64,000 nucleotides of DNA from Dryocola clanedunensis_A (GCA_038405435.1 JBBYHZ010000002.1), one strand, 5' to 3'. Positions 25,004 to 34,406 are shown, counted from the stretch's first letter. A program made the numbers and translations. Notes: generated by a model from the sequence alone, not told the origin.

Positions 25004-25954
25004 TTAATCGTCTTCATCGTCGTCCAGCTCAACCGGCGTCTGGAACGAGTCCGGTTTAATGACCAGCAAATCGCAGCGCAGATGATCGATAACCTGTTCA
25101 GCGGTGTTACCCAGGAACGCGGCGGAAAGCCCCGTACGACCGACGGTGCCCAGCACCACAATCCCAGCCTGCAGGTGTTCGGCAAGATCGGGGATGACCT
25201 CTTCCGGCAGGCCCTTCTCGACGTGGGTCATTTTTTCGTCGATGCCAAACTGCTGGCGGATGGCCTTCATGGCAACAAGATGCTGACCGCGTATCGCATC
25301 GTTATAGACGCTCGGGTCAAAATCAGGCAACTCGATGGCGATGTTAATAGGGGTGACCGGGTATGCCCCCACCAGGTGAACTTCCGTGTGGTTAACATCT
25401 TCCGCCAGCCGAATGGTCTCTTTAACCAGCTTTTCGTTCAGCGCGTTGTGGTACTGCTCTTCGCTCGCAAGGTTTACGGCTACCAGCGCCTTGCCGTCTT
25501 CAGGCCACGGCCTGTCGTTTACCATCCAGACAGGGCACGGGCATTTACGCAGCAGGTGCCAGTCGGTGGGGGTGAAAATCACGGCTTCGAGCTTGTCGTG
25601 CTGGTGGGTCATTTTCAGCAGCAGATCGTGACCACCGCTGATGATTTCCTGAATGATGGCTTCAAAAGGACGGTTGTGCCACACCACTTTGATTTCAATG
25701 GGGATGCCGGCCTCGATGTAATACTGCGCCTGTTCTTTGATCCAGGCCGCGCGCTGGCTGATAACGCCTTTGCGCATGGCCGTGCGCTCGTCGGGAGATA
25801 AGAGGGTGGTCATCTCGTAGGAAAAATCGTAGATCGGCAAGAATGCTTTGATTCTGCCGCCAATCCGTTGGTGCAGATAAACCGCACGCCGCAAGGCAGG
25901 CTGGTCGTCCTGGTTAGGATCGATCGCGACTAGCATGTTTTGATACTTTGCCAT
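25004..25954 (-). CDS. uspE: UspE tandem universal stress protein
   Basis: The 316-aa cytoplasmic protein has two Usp domains in tandem: residues about 3-150 (MLVAIDPNQDD) and about 155-310, ending in the nucleotide-binding-like GIVVLGTVGRTGLSAAFLGN. It corresponds to E. coli UspE (YdaA), linked to oxidative stress, motility and adhesion. The C-terminus is acidic (DDDEDD). It precedes fnr on the same strand, but a gap of about 130 bp suggests its own promoter. Confidence 0.93.
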   Translation of the reverse strand: MAKYQNMLVAIDPNQDDQPALRRAVYLHQRIGGRIKAFLPIYDFSYEMTTLLSPDERTAMRKGVISQRAAWIKEQAQYYIEAGIPIEIKVVWHNRPFEAIIQEIISGGHDLLLKMTHQHDKLEAVIFTPTDWHLLRKCPCPVWMVNDRPWPEDGKALVAVNLASEEQYHNALNEKLVKETIRLAEDVNHTEVHLVGAYPVTPINIAIELPDFDPSVYNDAIRGQHLVAMKAIRQQFGIDEKMTHVEKGLPEEVIPDLAEHLQAGIVVLGTVGRTGLSAAFLGNTAEQVIDHLRCDLLVIKPDSFQTPVELDDDEDD

Positions 25955-26088
25955 ACAGGGTCTCCTTACAACTGCTCAACCACAGTCTGTTAAGTAAGAT
26001 TAACCCATAAGAGGGGATTGAAACAGGTGGGAAGCCGTTGCCGGATCAAAAACATAGAAAAAAGCGATCCGGCACGGGAAAGGAGAAA

Positions 26089-26841
26089 TCAGGCAACGCT
26101 GCGTGACTGTCCTGCGAGCTGCGAGAGCAGTTCGGTATTTTCGATGGTGATGTATTTGCCTTTGACCGCCAGCATACCGCTCTTCTGGAAACGCCCCAGC
26201 AGACGGCTGATGGTTTCGACCGTCAGACCCAGATAGTTACCGATATCGCCGCGGGTCATGGTCAGGCGGAATTCGCGAGGGGAGAAGCCGCGCTGCGCGA
26301 AACGACGTGACAGATTGTAGATAAATGCCGCCAGGCGCTCTTCCGCATTCTTTTTAGAAAGCAGCAGGATCATGTCCTGATCGCCTTTGATCTCACCGCT
26401 CATCAGACGCATCATCTGCTGGCGCAGGTTAGGCATCTTCCCGGATAAATCATCCAGCGTCTCGAAAGGAATTTCACAAACCATAGAGGTTTCGAGGGCC
26501 TGCGCAAAGCTAGGGTGGTGCGCCGTGCCGATAGCATCGAAGCCAACCAGGTCGCCCGCCAGATGGAAGCCGGTGATCTGCTCGTCACCCTGTTCGGTGA
26601 TGGTATAGCTTTTGATGGTCCCTGAACGGATAGCGTACAGCGATTTCAGTTCATCACCCGCTTTAAACAGGGTCTGACCCTTCTGGATTGGCTTTTTACG
26701 CTCGATGATATTATCAAGCTGATCCAGCTCATGCTCGTTGAGCGTAAAAGGGATGCACAATTGACTGATGCTGCAATCCTGGCAATGGATAGCACAACCG
26801 CCAGACTGAATGCGTCGGATAATTCGCTTTTCAGGGATCAT
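26089..26841 (-). CDS. fnr: FNR oxygen-sensing global regulator
   Basis: The 250-aa CRP/FNR-family protein has the [4Fe-4S] cysteines at the N-terminus (GGCAIHCQDCSISQLC) plus the central one in SMVCEIPF, a cyclic-nucleotide-like beta-roll, and recognition helix TVETISRLLGRFQ containing the Glu-x2-Ser-Arg DNA contacts. It is almost identical to E. coli FNR. Start MIPEKRIIRR is chosen; an in-frame extension to 26919 runs through the promoter and FNR site. Confidence 0.97.
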   Translation of the reverse strand: MIPEKRIIRRIQSGGCAIHCQDCSISQLCIPFTLNEHELDQLDNIIERKKPIQKGQTLFKAGDELKSLYAIRSGTIKSYTITEQGDEQITGFHLAGDLVGFDAIGTAHHPSFAQALETSMVCEIPFETLDDLSGKMPNLRQQMMRLMSGEIKGDQDMILLLSKKNAEERLAAFIYNLSRRFAQRGFSPREFRLTMTRGDIGNYLGLTVETISRLLGRFQKSGMLAVKGKYITIENTELLSQLAGQSRSVA

Positions 26842-26860
26842 AGATATGCTCGGGCAGTAA

Positions 26861-26874
26861 TTGATATTGGTCAA
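26861..26874 (-). promoter_or_regulatory. FNR box upstream of fnr (autoregulation)
   Basis: TTGATATTGGTCAA fits TTGAT-N4-ATCAA with one mismatch and lies 20 bp before the fnr start, where E. coli FNR represses its own gene. Confidence 0.75.
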
Positions 26875-27048
26875 TTTTAACATCTTTTTGCCGGGCACGT
26901 AAGTATGGAGAATCCCCATTCAGAAATTAATGATATATTCTGTGAATTATTAGGCCCCATCTTATTGAAAATCAAGAAAGTCCAAAATATTGATGGTGGA
27001 AGGCCAGCGCATTTTTCGCCTGTTCAGTCAGATGGCGTCGTCAGAGGG

Positions 27049-27564
27049 CTAAAGCAGAAGGTAGCCTTCGTGCCGCAGAAGCCACTCTTTGCGGGTTACG
27101 CCGCCCGCGTAGCCTGTCATCGTGCCATTACGACCTATCACTCTGTGGCAGGGAACAACGATACTCACCGGATTTGAGCCATTAGCAGCGCCCACCGCTC
27201 GGGCGGCACCCGCGCGCCCAAGCTGTTCCGCAAGCTGGCCATAATGCATCACCTGACCACAGGGAATGGTGCGCAGCGTCTTCCAGACCTCACGCTGAAA
27301 CTCGGTTCCCGCCGTTGCCGTAGGCAGAGTTTCTATCACGCTCAGATCGCCATCAAAATAATCACGCAGTCTGTCGCTCAGGCCGCCTGGATTTGTGCTG
27401 CTGACGCGCTGATAGCCTTCGGCGCGATAGTGAACACCCAGTAGTTGCACCATGCGGTCGCTGTGTTCCTCCCACTCAACGGCCCGCAGGCGGAACTGTT
27501 CATCACACAGGATCCACAGTGGCCCAAGCGGGGTGGTGATTTTGTCTTCCAGCAGTATCAGCAT
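27049..27564 (-). CDS. ogt: Ogt O6-alkylguanine-DNA alkyltransferase
   Basis: The 171-aa suicide repair protein transfers alkyl groups from O6-alkylguanine to its own cysteine. The active site PCHRVIG is present in VSIVVPCHRVIGRNG, with the HTH-like region VGAANGSNP before it. Length equals E. coli Ogt. It follows fnr at a 207-bp spacing on the same strand, the same order as in E. coli. Confidence 0.95.
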   Translation of the reverse strand: MLILLEDKITTPLGPLWILCDEQFRLRAVEWEEHSDRMVQLLGVHYRAEGYQRVSSTNPGGLSDRLRDYFDGDLSVIETLPTATAGTEFQREVWKTLRTIPCGQVMHYGQLAEQLGRAGAARAVGAANGSNPVSIVVPCHRVIGRNGTMTGYAGGVTRKEWLLRHEGYLLL

Positions 27565-27790
27565 AATGCGCTCCCTGACATTTCAGGCACGGGTGAATTC
27601 CCGGCCAGGCGGCTGGTCAATAAGATACCACGCCATAAGAAGCCGCAGCCAGCTACCCAAAAGATTGGCATAAATGATAATCCCTTAGAGTAATGCTGCC
27701 GGGGTCTGGCCTGAGCGGCTCGTTGAAGCCGTTGAGGAAGGGAATTGCTGCGGTTATAGTACCCCGATTGCCGGTACCGGAGGATTGCTC

Positions 27791-28354
27791 ATGAACCTTG
27801 ACGACAAATCGCTGTTTCTGGACGCCATGGAGGATGTCAAACCGCTGAAGAACTGCGCTAGCAGCCAGTGGCTCAAACCGGTTAAAGAGAAAGTCCCTCA
27901 GAAAATCGACGCCCTTCAGCTGGATAATTTCCTGACTACAGGCTTTCTGGAAGTCGTGCCCCTTGCTACACCGCTTGAATTCAAGCGTGAAGGGCTGCAA
28001 ACCGGCGTGCTGGATAAGCTCCGGCTGGGGAAATACAGCCAGGAGGCCAGCCTTAACCTCCTGCGTCAGCCCGTTGAACAGTGCCGCCAGCTGCTGTTTG
28101 CTTATCTCCAGCAGGCGAAGCAGGACGGACTGCGTAACCTGCTGATTGTGCATGGCAAGGGCCGCGAAGACCGATCGCATGCCAACATCATTCGCAGCTA
28201 CCTTGCCCGCTGGCTGACGGAGTTTGAAGAAGTGCAGGCGTTCTGCTGCGCGATGCCGCATCACGGCGGCAGCGGCGCCTGTTACGTGGCGCTGAAAAAA
28301 TCCGCTCAGGCAAAGCTCGACAACTGGGAACGCCACGCCAAACGCAGCCGCTGA
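27791..28354 (+). CDS. smrA: SmrA (YdaL), Smr-domain endonuclease
   Basis: The 187-aa protein has a C-terminal Smr domain (about residues 90-170) with motifs LLIVHGKGRED and MPHHGGSGACYV; the start MNLDDKSLFLDAMEDV equals E. coli. SmrA nicks DNA in vitro. ATG 27791 is preferred over ATG 27785 because GGAGG (27779-27783) lies 7 bp away. It ends 4 bp before the convergent pcaR stop, marking the junction between backbone and the pca cluster. Confidence 0.93.
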   Translation: MNLDDKSLFLDAMEDVKPLKNCASSQWLKPVKEKVPQKIDALQLDNFLTTGFLEVVPLATPLEFKREGLQTGVLDKLRLGKYSQEASLNLLRQPVEQCRQLLFAYLQQAKQDGLRNLLIVHGKGREDRSHANIIRSYLARWLTEFEEVQAFCCAMPHHGGSGACYVALKKSAQAKLDNWERHAKRSR

Positions 28355-28358
28355 TCCG

Positions 28359-29165
28359 CTATTTCAGCAGCAAAGACAACTCCTGCGCGGCCTCCTGCAG
28401 TTTGGGCAGCACCCGGCTGCGCAGCTCATCCGCCGATACCTGTCCCGCATGAACGCCCACGTTCAGAGCGGCGACGACAACCCCTTCCGGAGTAACCAGC
28501 GGCACGGCAATCGAACGCAGCCCCATCTCCAGCTCCTGGTCGTTCAGGGCATAGCCCTGCTGATGCACCCGTTTCAGCTCCTCGCGCAGTTTCGCCACGG
28601 ACTCTACCGTTTGCGGCGTATAGCGAATCATCGTGATCCGCCCCAGGAAATCCGTCAGCTGCTCTTCGGGCAGATAGCTCAGCAGCACGCGGCCCATTGA
28701 CGTGGACCAGGCCGGCAGGCGGCTGCCGATATCCAGATCGATTGTCATGATGCGCGAACTGGAGGCGCGGGCGATATACAAAATGTCGTCCCCGTCCAGG
28801 GTGGCAATCGAGCAGGACTCGTTGAGCATTTCGCTCAGGTGTTTAAGCACCGGCTGGGTGGATTTCGCCAGCGGCGTGGAGGCCAGATAAGCATGGCCCA
28901 GGGAAAGGATCCGCGGGCGCAGCTGAAAGTTTTTGCCGTCTTCTGCGTAGACAAAGCCCAGCTTGCCCAGCGTATACAGGCAGCGGCGAACGGCGGCGCG
29001 GGGGATACCCGTCTTCTGGCTAATCTGCGAAATTGAAAGCAGGCGGCGTTGGGGGGTAAACGCCTGAATCACTTCCAACCCGCGGGCCAGCGTTGCCATA
29101 AAATTAGGGTCGCCCTTGAACGGGTCGCCATCGCCTGCCGGTAAGTCCTGCCGTTGGTTTTCCAT
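28359..29165 (-). CDS. pcaR: PcaR IclR-family regulator of pca genes
   Basis: The 268-aa protein has an N-terminal winged helix (LSISQISQKTGIPRAAVRRCLYTL, about 45-65) and a C-terminal IclR effector domain (SCSIATLDGDDILYIARA, SMGRVLLSYL, SIAVPLVTPEGVVVAALN). It groups with the PcaR/PcaU/PobR type, which responds to beta-ketoadipate or protocatechuate. The start has GGGAG just upstream; a longer frame to 29330 covers the operator and is rejected. Divergent from pcaIJFBDC. Confidence 0.88.
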   Translation of the reverse strand: MENQRQDLPAGDGDPFKGDPNFMATLARGLEVIQAFTPQRRLLSISQISQKTGIPRAAVRRCLYTLGKLGFVYAEDGKNFQLRPRILSLGHAYLASTPLAKSTQPVLKHLSEMLNESCSIATLDGDDILYIARASSSRIMTIDLDIGSRLPAWSTSMGRVLLSYLPEEQLTDFLGRITMIRYTPQTVESVAKLREELKRVHQQGYALNDQELEMGLRSIAVPLVTPEGVVVAALNVGVHAGQVSADELRSRVLPKLQEAAQELSLLLK

Positions 29166-29219
29166 TTTTTCTCCCGAAATATCGCCATCGATCACACTCT
29201 CAAAACAAACATACAGGAT

Positions 29220-29253
29220 GTTCGATAATCGCACCATATTTCGATTATCGAAC
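29220..29253. promoter_or_regulatory. PcaR operator between pcaR and pcaI
   Basis: GTTCGATAATCG (29220-29231) and CGATTATCGAAC (29242-29253) are perfect 12-bp arms with a 10-bp spacer. From memory, GTTCGATAATCGCAC, present exactly at 29220-29234, is the Pseudomonas putida PcaR target, which supports the assignment. Confidence 0.85.
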
Positions 29254-29333
29254 TTGACCAGCTTCGTTAAGCGCGTCACATTTTGTGCGAACAACGCGAA
29301 TTTGTGCGAATAGCGCACCTCAAGGAGCATGTG

Positions 29334-30023
29334 ATGATTAATAAAAGCGTGGCTTCGCCAAGCGATGCCGTAGCCGGGATCGAGGACGGGGCGACCATCA
29401 TGATTGGCGGCTTCGGCAGCGCGGGCCAGCCAACGGCCCTGATTGATGCGCTGATAGCGCAGGGTGCCCGCGACCTCACCATCATCAACAACAACGCGGG
29501 CAACGGTGAAGTCGGGCTCGCGGCGCTGCTTAAAGCCGGGCGGGTTCGCAAAATGATCTGCTCCTTCCCACGCCAGGTCGATTCCCAGATTTTCGACGAC
29601 CTCTATCGCCGCGGCAAAGTTGAGCTGGAGCTGGTGCCACAGGGCAACCTGGCGGCCCGCATCCAGGCGGCAGGCTCAGGCCTCGGGGCGGTTTTTACCC
29701 CGACCGGATTTGGAACGCCGCTCGCAGAAGGGAAGGAGACTCGCGAAATAGACGGCCGTCATTACGTTCTTGAATATCCACTGAAGGCAGATTTCGCGCT
29801 GATCAAAGCCCATGAAGGCGACCGCTGGGGCAATCTTGTGTATCGCAAAGCCGCGCGTAATTTCGGGCCGATTATGGCGACGGCGGCAGCGGTCACCATT
29901 GCTGAGGTCAGCCGTCTGGTTGCCCTGGGCGAGCTTGACCCGGAAAACGTGGTGACGCCGGGGATTTTCGTCCAGCGCGTTGTCTCTCTGGAAACCCTGT
30001 CGGACGCAGCCCGCAGCGCATAA
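29334..30023 (+). CDS. pcaI: 3-oxoadipate CoA-transferase subunit A
   Basis: The 229-aa alpha subunit of class I CoA-transferase carries the CoA-binding loop GGFGSAGQPTALIDAL and IINNNAGNGE. With PcaJ it moves CoA from succinyl-CoA to 3-oxoadipate. ATG 29334 follows AAGGAG (29322-29327); a GTG three bases earlier is possible, and an upstream ATG at 29283 is rejected because it lacks a ribosome site. First gene of pcaIJFBDC. Confidence 0.93.
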   Translation: MINKSVASPSDAVAGIEDGATIMIGGFGSAGQPTALIDALIAQGARDLTIINNNAGNGEVGLAALLKAGRVRKMICSFPRQVDSQIFDDLYRRGKVELELVPQGNLAARIQAAGSGLGAVFTPTGFGTPLAEGKETREIDGRHYVLEYPLKADFALIKAHEGDRWGNLVYRKAARNFGPIMATAAAVTIAEVSRLVALGELDPENVVTPGIFVQRVVSLETLSDAARSA

Positions 30024-30034
30024 GGAAAAAACCG

Positions 30035-30691
30035 ATGAAAAAACTGACTCGTGACGAAATGGCCCAGCGCGTGGCGCGTGATATCCCGGAGGGAGCGTAC
30101 GTCAACCTTGGCATTGGCCTGCCGACCCGCATCGCGAACTATCTGCCAGCGGACAAAGAAATTTTCCTGCACAGCGAAAACGGGCTGCTGGGCATGGGGC
30201 CGAAACCGGCACCGGGCGAAGAAGATCCGGAGCTTATCAACGCCGGCAAAGAGCACGTTACGCTGCTGACGGGCGGCTGCTTTTTCCATCACGGCGACTC
30301 GTTTGCCATGATGCGCGGCGGCCATCTTGATATTTGCGTACTCGGCGCTTACCAGGTGTCTGCGCAGGGCGATCTGGCGAACTGGAGCACCGGCGCACCG
30401 GACGCCATTCCGGCAGTAGGCGGCGCTATGGATCTGGCGATTGGCGCACGTCAGGTCTTCGTCATGATGGATCATCTGACCCGCGACGGTGAGTGCAAGC
30501 TCGTTAAAACCTGCACCTATCCGCTGACGGGCGTAGGCTGCGTCAGCCGCATTTATACCGATCTTGCGGTGATTGATATCACCGACGATGGCCCGGTCGT
30601 CCGGGAGATCTTCAACGGCCTCTCTTTCGAAGAGCTACAGCGTCTCACACCGGTCAGGCTGGGCTTCCAGCAGCTGGCAGAAAGCGCGTAA
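30035..30691 (+). CDS. pcaJ: 3-oxoadipate CoA-transferase subunit B
   Basis: The 218-aa beta subunit has the catalytic glutamate motif SENGLLGMGP. The family elements NLGIGLPTRIAN and LTGVGCVSRIYTDLAV are intact. It starts 11 bp after pcaI with AAGGAAAAA upstream, fitting one heteromeric enzyme. Confidence 0.94.
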   Translation: MKKLTRDEMAQRVARDIPEGAYVNLGIGLPTRIANYLPADKEIFLHSENGLLGMGPKPAPGEEDPELINAGKEHVTLLTGGCFFHHGDSFAMMRGGHLDICVLGAYQVSAQGDLANWSTGAPDAIPAVGGAMDLAIGARQVFVMMDHLTRDGECKLVKTCTYPLTGVGCVSRIYTDLAVIDITDDGPVVREIFNGLSFEELQRLTPVRLGFQQLAESA

Positions 30692-30700
30692 GGAACTATG

Positions 30701-31903
30701 ATGAATCAGGCATTTATCTGCGACGCAGTGCGCACTCCGTTTGGCCGCTACGGCGGGTCCTTCTCTTCTTTGCGCGCTGACGATCTCGCCGCACTGCCGT
30801 TGAAAGCGCTGATGGCGCGCCATCCAAATCTCGACTGGTCGCTTGTCGACGACGTGATTTACGGCTGCGCGAACCAGGCGGGGGAAGACAACCGCAACGT
30901 GGCGCGTATGGCGCTGCTGCTGGCAGGCCTGCCGGAAAGCGTACCGGGCAGCACTATCAACCGGCTTTGCGGCTCAAGCCTGGATGCGATTGGCGTGGCG
31001 GCGCGAGCAATAAAAAGCGGTGAAACGCAGCTGATGATTGCGGGCGGCGTGGAAAGCATGTCCCGGGCGCCGTTTGTGATGGGCAAATCTGACAGCGCGT
31101 TCAGCCGCAGCATGAAAATGGAAGATACCACCATCGGCTGGCGCTTTATCAACCCGCTGATGAAGGCGCAGTACGGCGTGGATTCAATGCCGGAAACGGC
31201 CGAAAACGTGGCGACCGACTTCAGAATCAATCGTGAAGATCAGGATGCCTTCGCGCTTCGCAGCCAGCTTCGCACCGCCCGCGCCCAGGAGACGGGCGTC
31301 TTTGCCGACGAGCTTATTCCGGTTTTCGTTCCGCAGCGCAAAGGCGACGCGCTGCTGTTCGACCGTGATGAACATCCGCGATCCACTTCGCGTGAAGCGC
31401 TGGCTAAACTGAAAGGAGTTGTGGGCGCTGACGGTACGGTTACTGCGGGTAACGCTTCGGGCGTAAACGACGGAGCCTGCGCGCTGCTGCTGGCAAGCGA
31501 ACAGGCCCTGAACGCTAACGGTCTGCTGCCGCTGGCGAGAGTTGTCGGCGTGGCAACCGCAGGCGTAGCGCCTCGTATTATGGGCTTCGGCCCGGCACCG
31601 GCCGTTCGCAAAGTGCTGGCGCAAACGGGGCTAACGCTCGGCCAGATGGATGTGATTGAATTAAATGAGGCTTTCGCCGCCCAGGCGCTGGCGGTGATGC
31701 GGGATTTAGGGCTGCCGGATGACGCTGAACACGTTAATCCGAACGGCGGGGCCATCGCGTTAGGCCATCCGCTGGGGGCTTCCGGCGGCCGTCTGGCAAT
31801 GACGGCGGCGTACCAGTTAAAACGCACCGGCGGCCGCTACGCGTTGTGCACGATGTGTATCGGCGTAGGCCAGGGGATTGCACTGATTATCGAACGCGTT
31901 TAA
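30701..31903 (+). CDS. pcaF: PcaF beta-ketoadipyl-CoA thiolase
   Basis: The 400-aa thiolase splits 3-oxoadipyl-CoA to acetyl-CoA and succinyl-CoA. The acylation cysteine is in NRLCGSSLDAIG (about residue 90), the catalytic histidine in GGAIALGHPLGASGGR, and the second cysteine in CTMCIGVGQG. Two adjacent ATG codons (30698, 30701) exist; MNQAFICDAVRTPFG is the family-like start. It sits 9 bp downstream of pcaJ. Confidence 0.94.
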   Translation: MNQAFICDAVRTPFGRYGGSFSSLRADDLAALPLKALMARHPNLDWSLVDDVIYGCANQAGEDNRNVARMALLLAGLPESVPGSTINRLCGSSLDAIGVAARAIKSGETQLMIAGGVESMSRAPFVMGKSDSAFSRSMKMEDTTIGWRFINPLMKAQYGVDSMPETAENVATDFRINREDQDAFALRSQLRTARAQETGVFADELIPVFVPQRKGDALLFDRDEHPRSTSREALAKLKGVVGADGTVTAGNASGVNDGACALLLASEQALNANGLLPLARVVGVATAGVAPRIMGFGPAPAVRKVLAQTGLTLGQMDVIELNEAFAAQALAVMRDLGLPDDAEHVNPNGGAIALGHPLGASGGRLAMTAAYQLKRTGGRYALCTMCIGVGQGIALIIERV

Positions 31904-31912
31904 GGAGCAGGC

Positions 31913-33265
31913 ATGGGATTGTATAACCCGCTGTTACGGGGCTCGGCGCTGACGCAAACATTCTGCGATGCGCGTACGTTACAGGGGATGCTGGATTTTG
32001 AGGCCGCGCTGGCTGCGGCGCAGGGGAAGTGCGGCGTGATACCGACGTCGGCGGTGAGCATCATCGCTGGCGAATGCCGGGCCGATAAGTTTGATGCCGA
32101 CGCGCTGGCGCAGTCTGCCGCAGGTGCGGGAAACCTGGCTATACCGCTGGTTAAGCAACTGACTGCCAATGTGAAAAAACAGCAGGAGCAGGCTGCCCGC
32201 TACGTTCACTGGGGAGCCACCAGCCAGGACGCTATCGATACCGGCATGGTGCTGCAAATCCGTGAGGCGATAGCGGTCTCCGAAACCCTGCTGATAAAAC
32301 TCATCGATTCGCTTGTTGCGCAGATCCAACGCCACCGGCACAGCGTGATGCCAGGGCGCACCTGGATGCAGCACGCTTTGCCCATCACCTTTGGGCTGAA
32401 GCTGGCGGGAACGCTCGATGCGCTATTACGCTGGCAGGAACGATTGCACCAGCTGAAGCCACGCGTGCTGGTGCTTCAGCTGGGCGGCGCGGCGGGAACG
32501 CTGGCATCTTTAAAAGTTCAGGGTAAGGAAGTAACCGAAGCCCTGGCGCGGGAGCTTAACCTTGCCCAGGCGGATACCCCCTGGCACACCCAGCGCGATC
32601 GCTTTCTTGAAATTGCGGGCTGGTTCGCAGGGGTGAGCAGCACGCTGGGCAAATTCGCCAATGATTTCGCATTATTGATGCAAACCGAGGTTGCGGAAGT
32701 GGGCGAACCGGTAGCGGAAGGGCGCGGCGGGTCGTCAACTATGCCGCACAAGCGCAACCCGGTTAGCTGTGCCGCCGTACTTAACGCCGTTACCCGTGTC
32801 CCAGGGCTGATGGCGACGCTGTATGCCAGTCAGATCCAGCAGCATGAGCGCGCGCTCGGCGGCTGGCAGGCAGAATGGGAGACGCTGCCCGAGCTGGTGA
32901 TGCTCTCGGGCGGCATAATGCAAACCTCCCTGGAGCTGCTGAACGGCATGCAGGTGAATACTGCGAAAATGCGCGCAAATCTGGATATCACCCACGGTCT
33001 GATTATGGCGGAGTCCGTCACGCTCGCGCTGGCAAAGCATATCGGCAAGCAGCCCGCGCATCATCTTGTGGAACAGCTCTGCCACCGCGCGCTGGACGAA
33101 CATCTTCCGCTGGCGACTTTGCTGGCACAGCATCCAGAGGTCACCCCGCATCTCACCGGGCAACAAATTAACCATCTGCTCGAACCTGAACACGCCACCG
33201 GCTGCGCGGAACACTTCATCCGCCAGGTGCTGGAGCGTGCCGGGCAGCAACAGGAGCATTCATGA
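31913..33265 (+). CDS. pcaB: 3-carboxy-cis,cis-muconate cycloisomerase
   Basis: The 450-aa fumarase/aspartase-superfamily lactonising enzyme turns 3-carboxymuconate into 4-carboxymuconolactone. The superfamily signature is GGSSTMPHKRNP; other regions are WGATSQDAIDTG and GRTWMQHALPITFG. GGAG precedes the ATG 9 bp after pcaF. Its end overlaps pcaD by 4 bp (ATGA). Confidence 0.93.
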   Translation: MGLYNPLLRGSALTQTFCDARTLQGMLDFEAALAAAQGKCGVIPTSAVSIIAGECRADKFDADALAQSAAGAGNLAIPLVKQLTANVKKQQEQAARYVHWGATSQDAIDTGMVLQIREAIAVSETLLIKLIDSLVAQIQRHRHSVMPGRTWMQHALPITFGLKLAGTLDALLRWQERLHQLKPRVLVLQLGGAAGTLASLKVQGKEVTEALARELNLAQADTPWHTQRDRFLEIAGWFAGVSSTLGKFANDFALLMQTEVAEVGEPVAEGRGGSSTMPHKRNPVSCAAVLNAVTRVPGLMATLYASQIQQHERALGGWQAEWETLPELVMLSGGIMQTSLELLNGMQVNTAKMRANLDITHGLIMAESVTLALAKHIGKQPAHHLVEQLCHRALDEHLPLATLLAQHPEVTPHLTGQQINHLLEPEHATGCAEHFIRQVLERAGQQQEHS

Positions 33266-34026
33266 CAAGCCATTATCAGCTTGAAGGGCGCAGCGATGCG
33301 CCGGTTATCGTCCTGGCGAACTCGCTGGGGACGACGCTTGCAATGTGGCAGCCGCAGATGGCCGCGCTGCTGGAGCATTTCCGGGTGCTGCGCTACGACA
33401 CGCACGGACACGGCCTGACCAGCAAAAATGACAAAACGAGCCTGCCGCAGCTGGCGGAGGACGTCATCAGCGTGATGGATGACGCGGGGGTTAAGCAGGC
33501 GCATTTCTGCGGTATTTCAATGGGCGGCCTGACCGGGCTGTGGCTGGCCCGCTTTGCCCCGGAGCGTTTTTTGTCGGTCACCGTGTCGAACAGCGCCGCT
33601 AAAATTGGCGAACAGTCCGGCTGGCTCAGCCGCGCGCGGTCGGTACGCAGCGACGGAATGGATGCCGTTGCCGAAAGCGCCGCCGCGCGCTGGTTCACCG
33701 AAGCGTTCGTTAAGGAGAACAAAGCGCAGGTGGATGAGCTGGTAGCTGGGCTTGCTGCCACGGATGCTGAAGGGTATGCCGCCTGCTGTGAAGCGCTGGC
33801 CGCTGCCGATTTGCGGGCGGAAATTGGCGCGATAACGCTCCCGGTTCTGCTGATAGCAGGGCAGGAGGATCCGGTTACCACGCTTGCGGACAGCGAATTT
33901 ATGCAGGCCCAGATCCCAGGTTCGCAGCTGGTGAGCGTGGCCGCATCGCACCTGGCCAGTATTGAAGCAGCGCAGCCCTTCACCGATGCCCTGGTGAAGT
34001 TCATCAAACAGCAGGAGGCCAGATAA
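33262..34026 (+). CDS. pcaD: 3-oxoadipate enol-lactone hydrolase
   Basis: The 254-aa alpha/beta hydrolase has the nucleophile elbow CGISMGG (Ser near residue 82), a late Asp (IAGQEDPVT) and His (VAASHLASIE). It hydrolyses 3-oxoadipate enol-lactone to 3-oxoadipate. It overlaps both neighbours by a few bases (ATGA with pcaB, TAATG with pcaC). PcaD and PcaC are separate here, not fused as the PcaL form seen in some bacteria. Confidence 0.93.
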   Translation: MTSHYQLEGRSDAPVIVLANSLGTTLAMWQPQMAALLEHFRVLRYDTHGHGLTSKNDKTSLPQLAEDVISVMDDAGVKQAHFCGISMGGLTGLWLARFAPERFLSVTVSNSAAKIGEQSGWLSRARSVRSDGMDAVAESAAARWFTEAFVKENKAQVDELVAGLAATDAEGYAACCEALAAADLRAEIGAITLPVLLIAGQEDPVTTLADSEFMQAQIPGSQLVSVAASHLASIEAAQPFTDALVKFIKQQEAR

Positions 34027-34406
34027 TGAAGGATGAAGATCGCTACCAGCAGGGAATGGAGGTCCGTCGCGCGGTGCTGGGTGACGCCCACGTTGACCGC
34101 ACGCTGACGCAAATCACGCCGCTGAACGACGAGTTTCAGAATTTCATCACCCGCTACGCCTGGGGCGATATCTGGACGCGTCCGGGGCTTGAGCGCCACA
34201 CGCGCAGCATGATCACCATCGCGATGCTGATTGCGCTAAACCGTGAAGCAGAGCTGAAAATGCATCTGCGGGCGGCGTTTAATAACGGCGTGACAAAAGA
34301 CGAGATAAAAGAGCTGATCATGCATTCTGCGCTGTACTGCGGGTTGCCCGCCGCCAACGCCACCATGCATCTTGCCCAGCAGGTTTTTGACGAGCTGGAC
34401 GCCTGA
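34026..34406 (+). CDS. pcaC: 4-carboxymuconolactone decarboxylase
   Basis: The 126-aa AhpD/CMD-fold enzyme forms the enol-lactone by decarboxylation. Family marks are YAWGDIWTRPGLERHTRSM and LIMHSALYCGLPAANAT. It is the last gene of the operon and is followed by a 14-bp-stem bidirectional terminator. Confidence 0.94.
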   Translation: MKDEDRYQQGMEVRRAVLGDAHVDRTLTQITPLNDEFQNFITRYAWGDIWTRPGLERHTRSMITIAMLIALNREAELKMHLRAAFNNGVTKDEIKELIMHSALYCGLPAANATMHLAQQVFDELDA

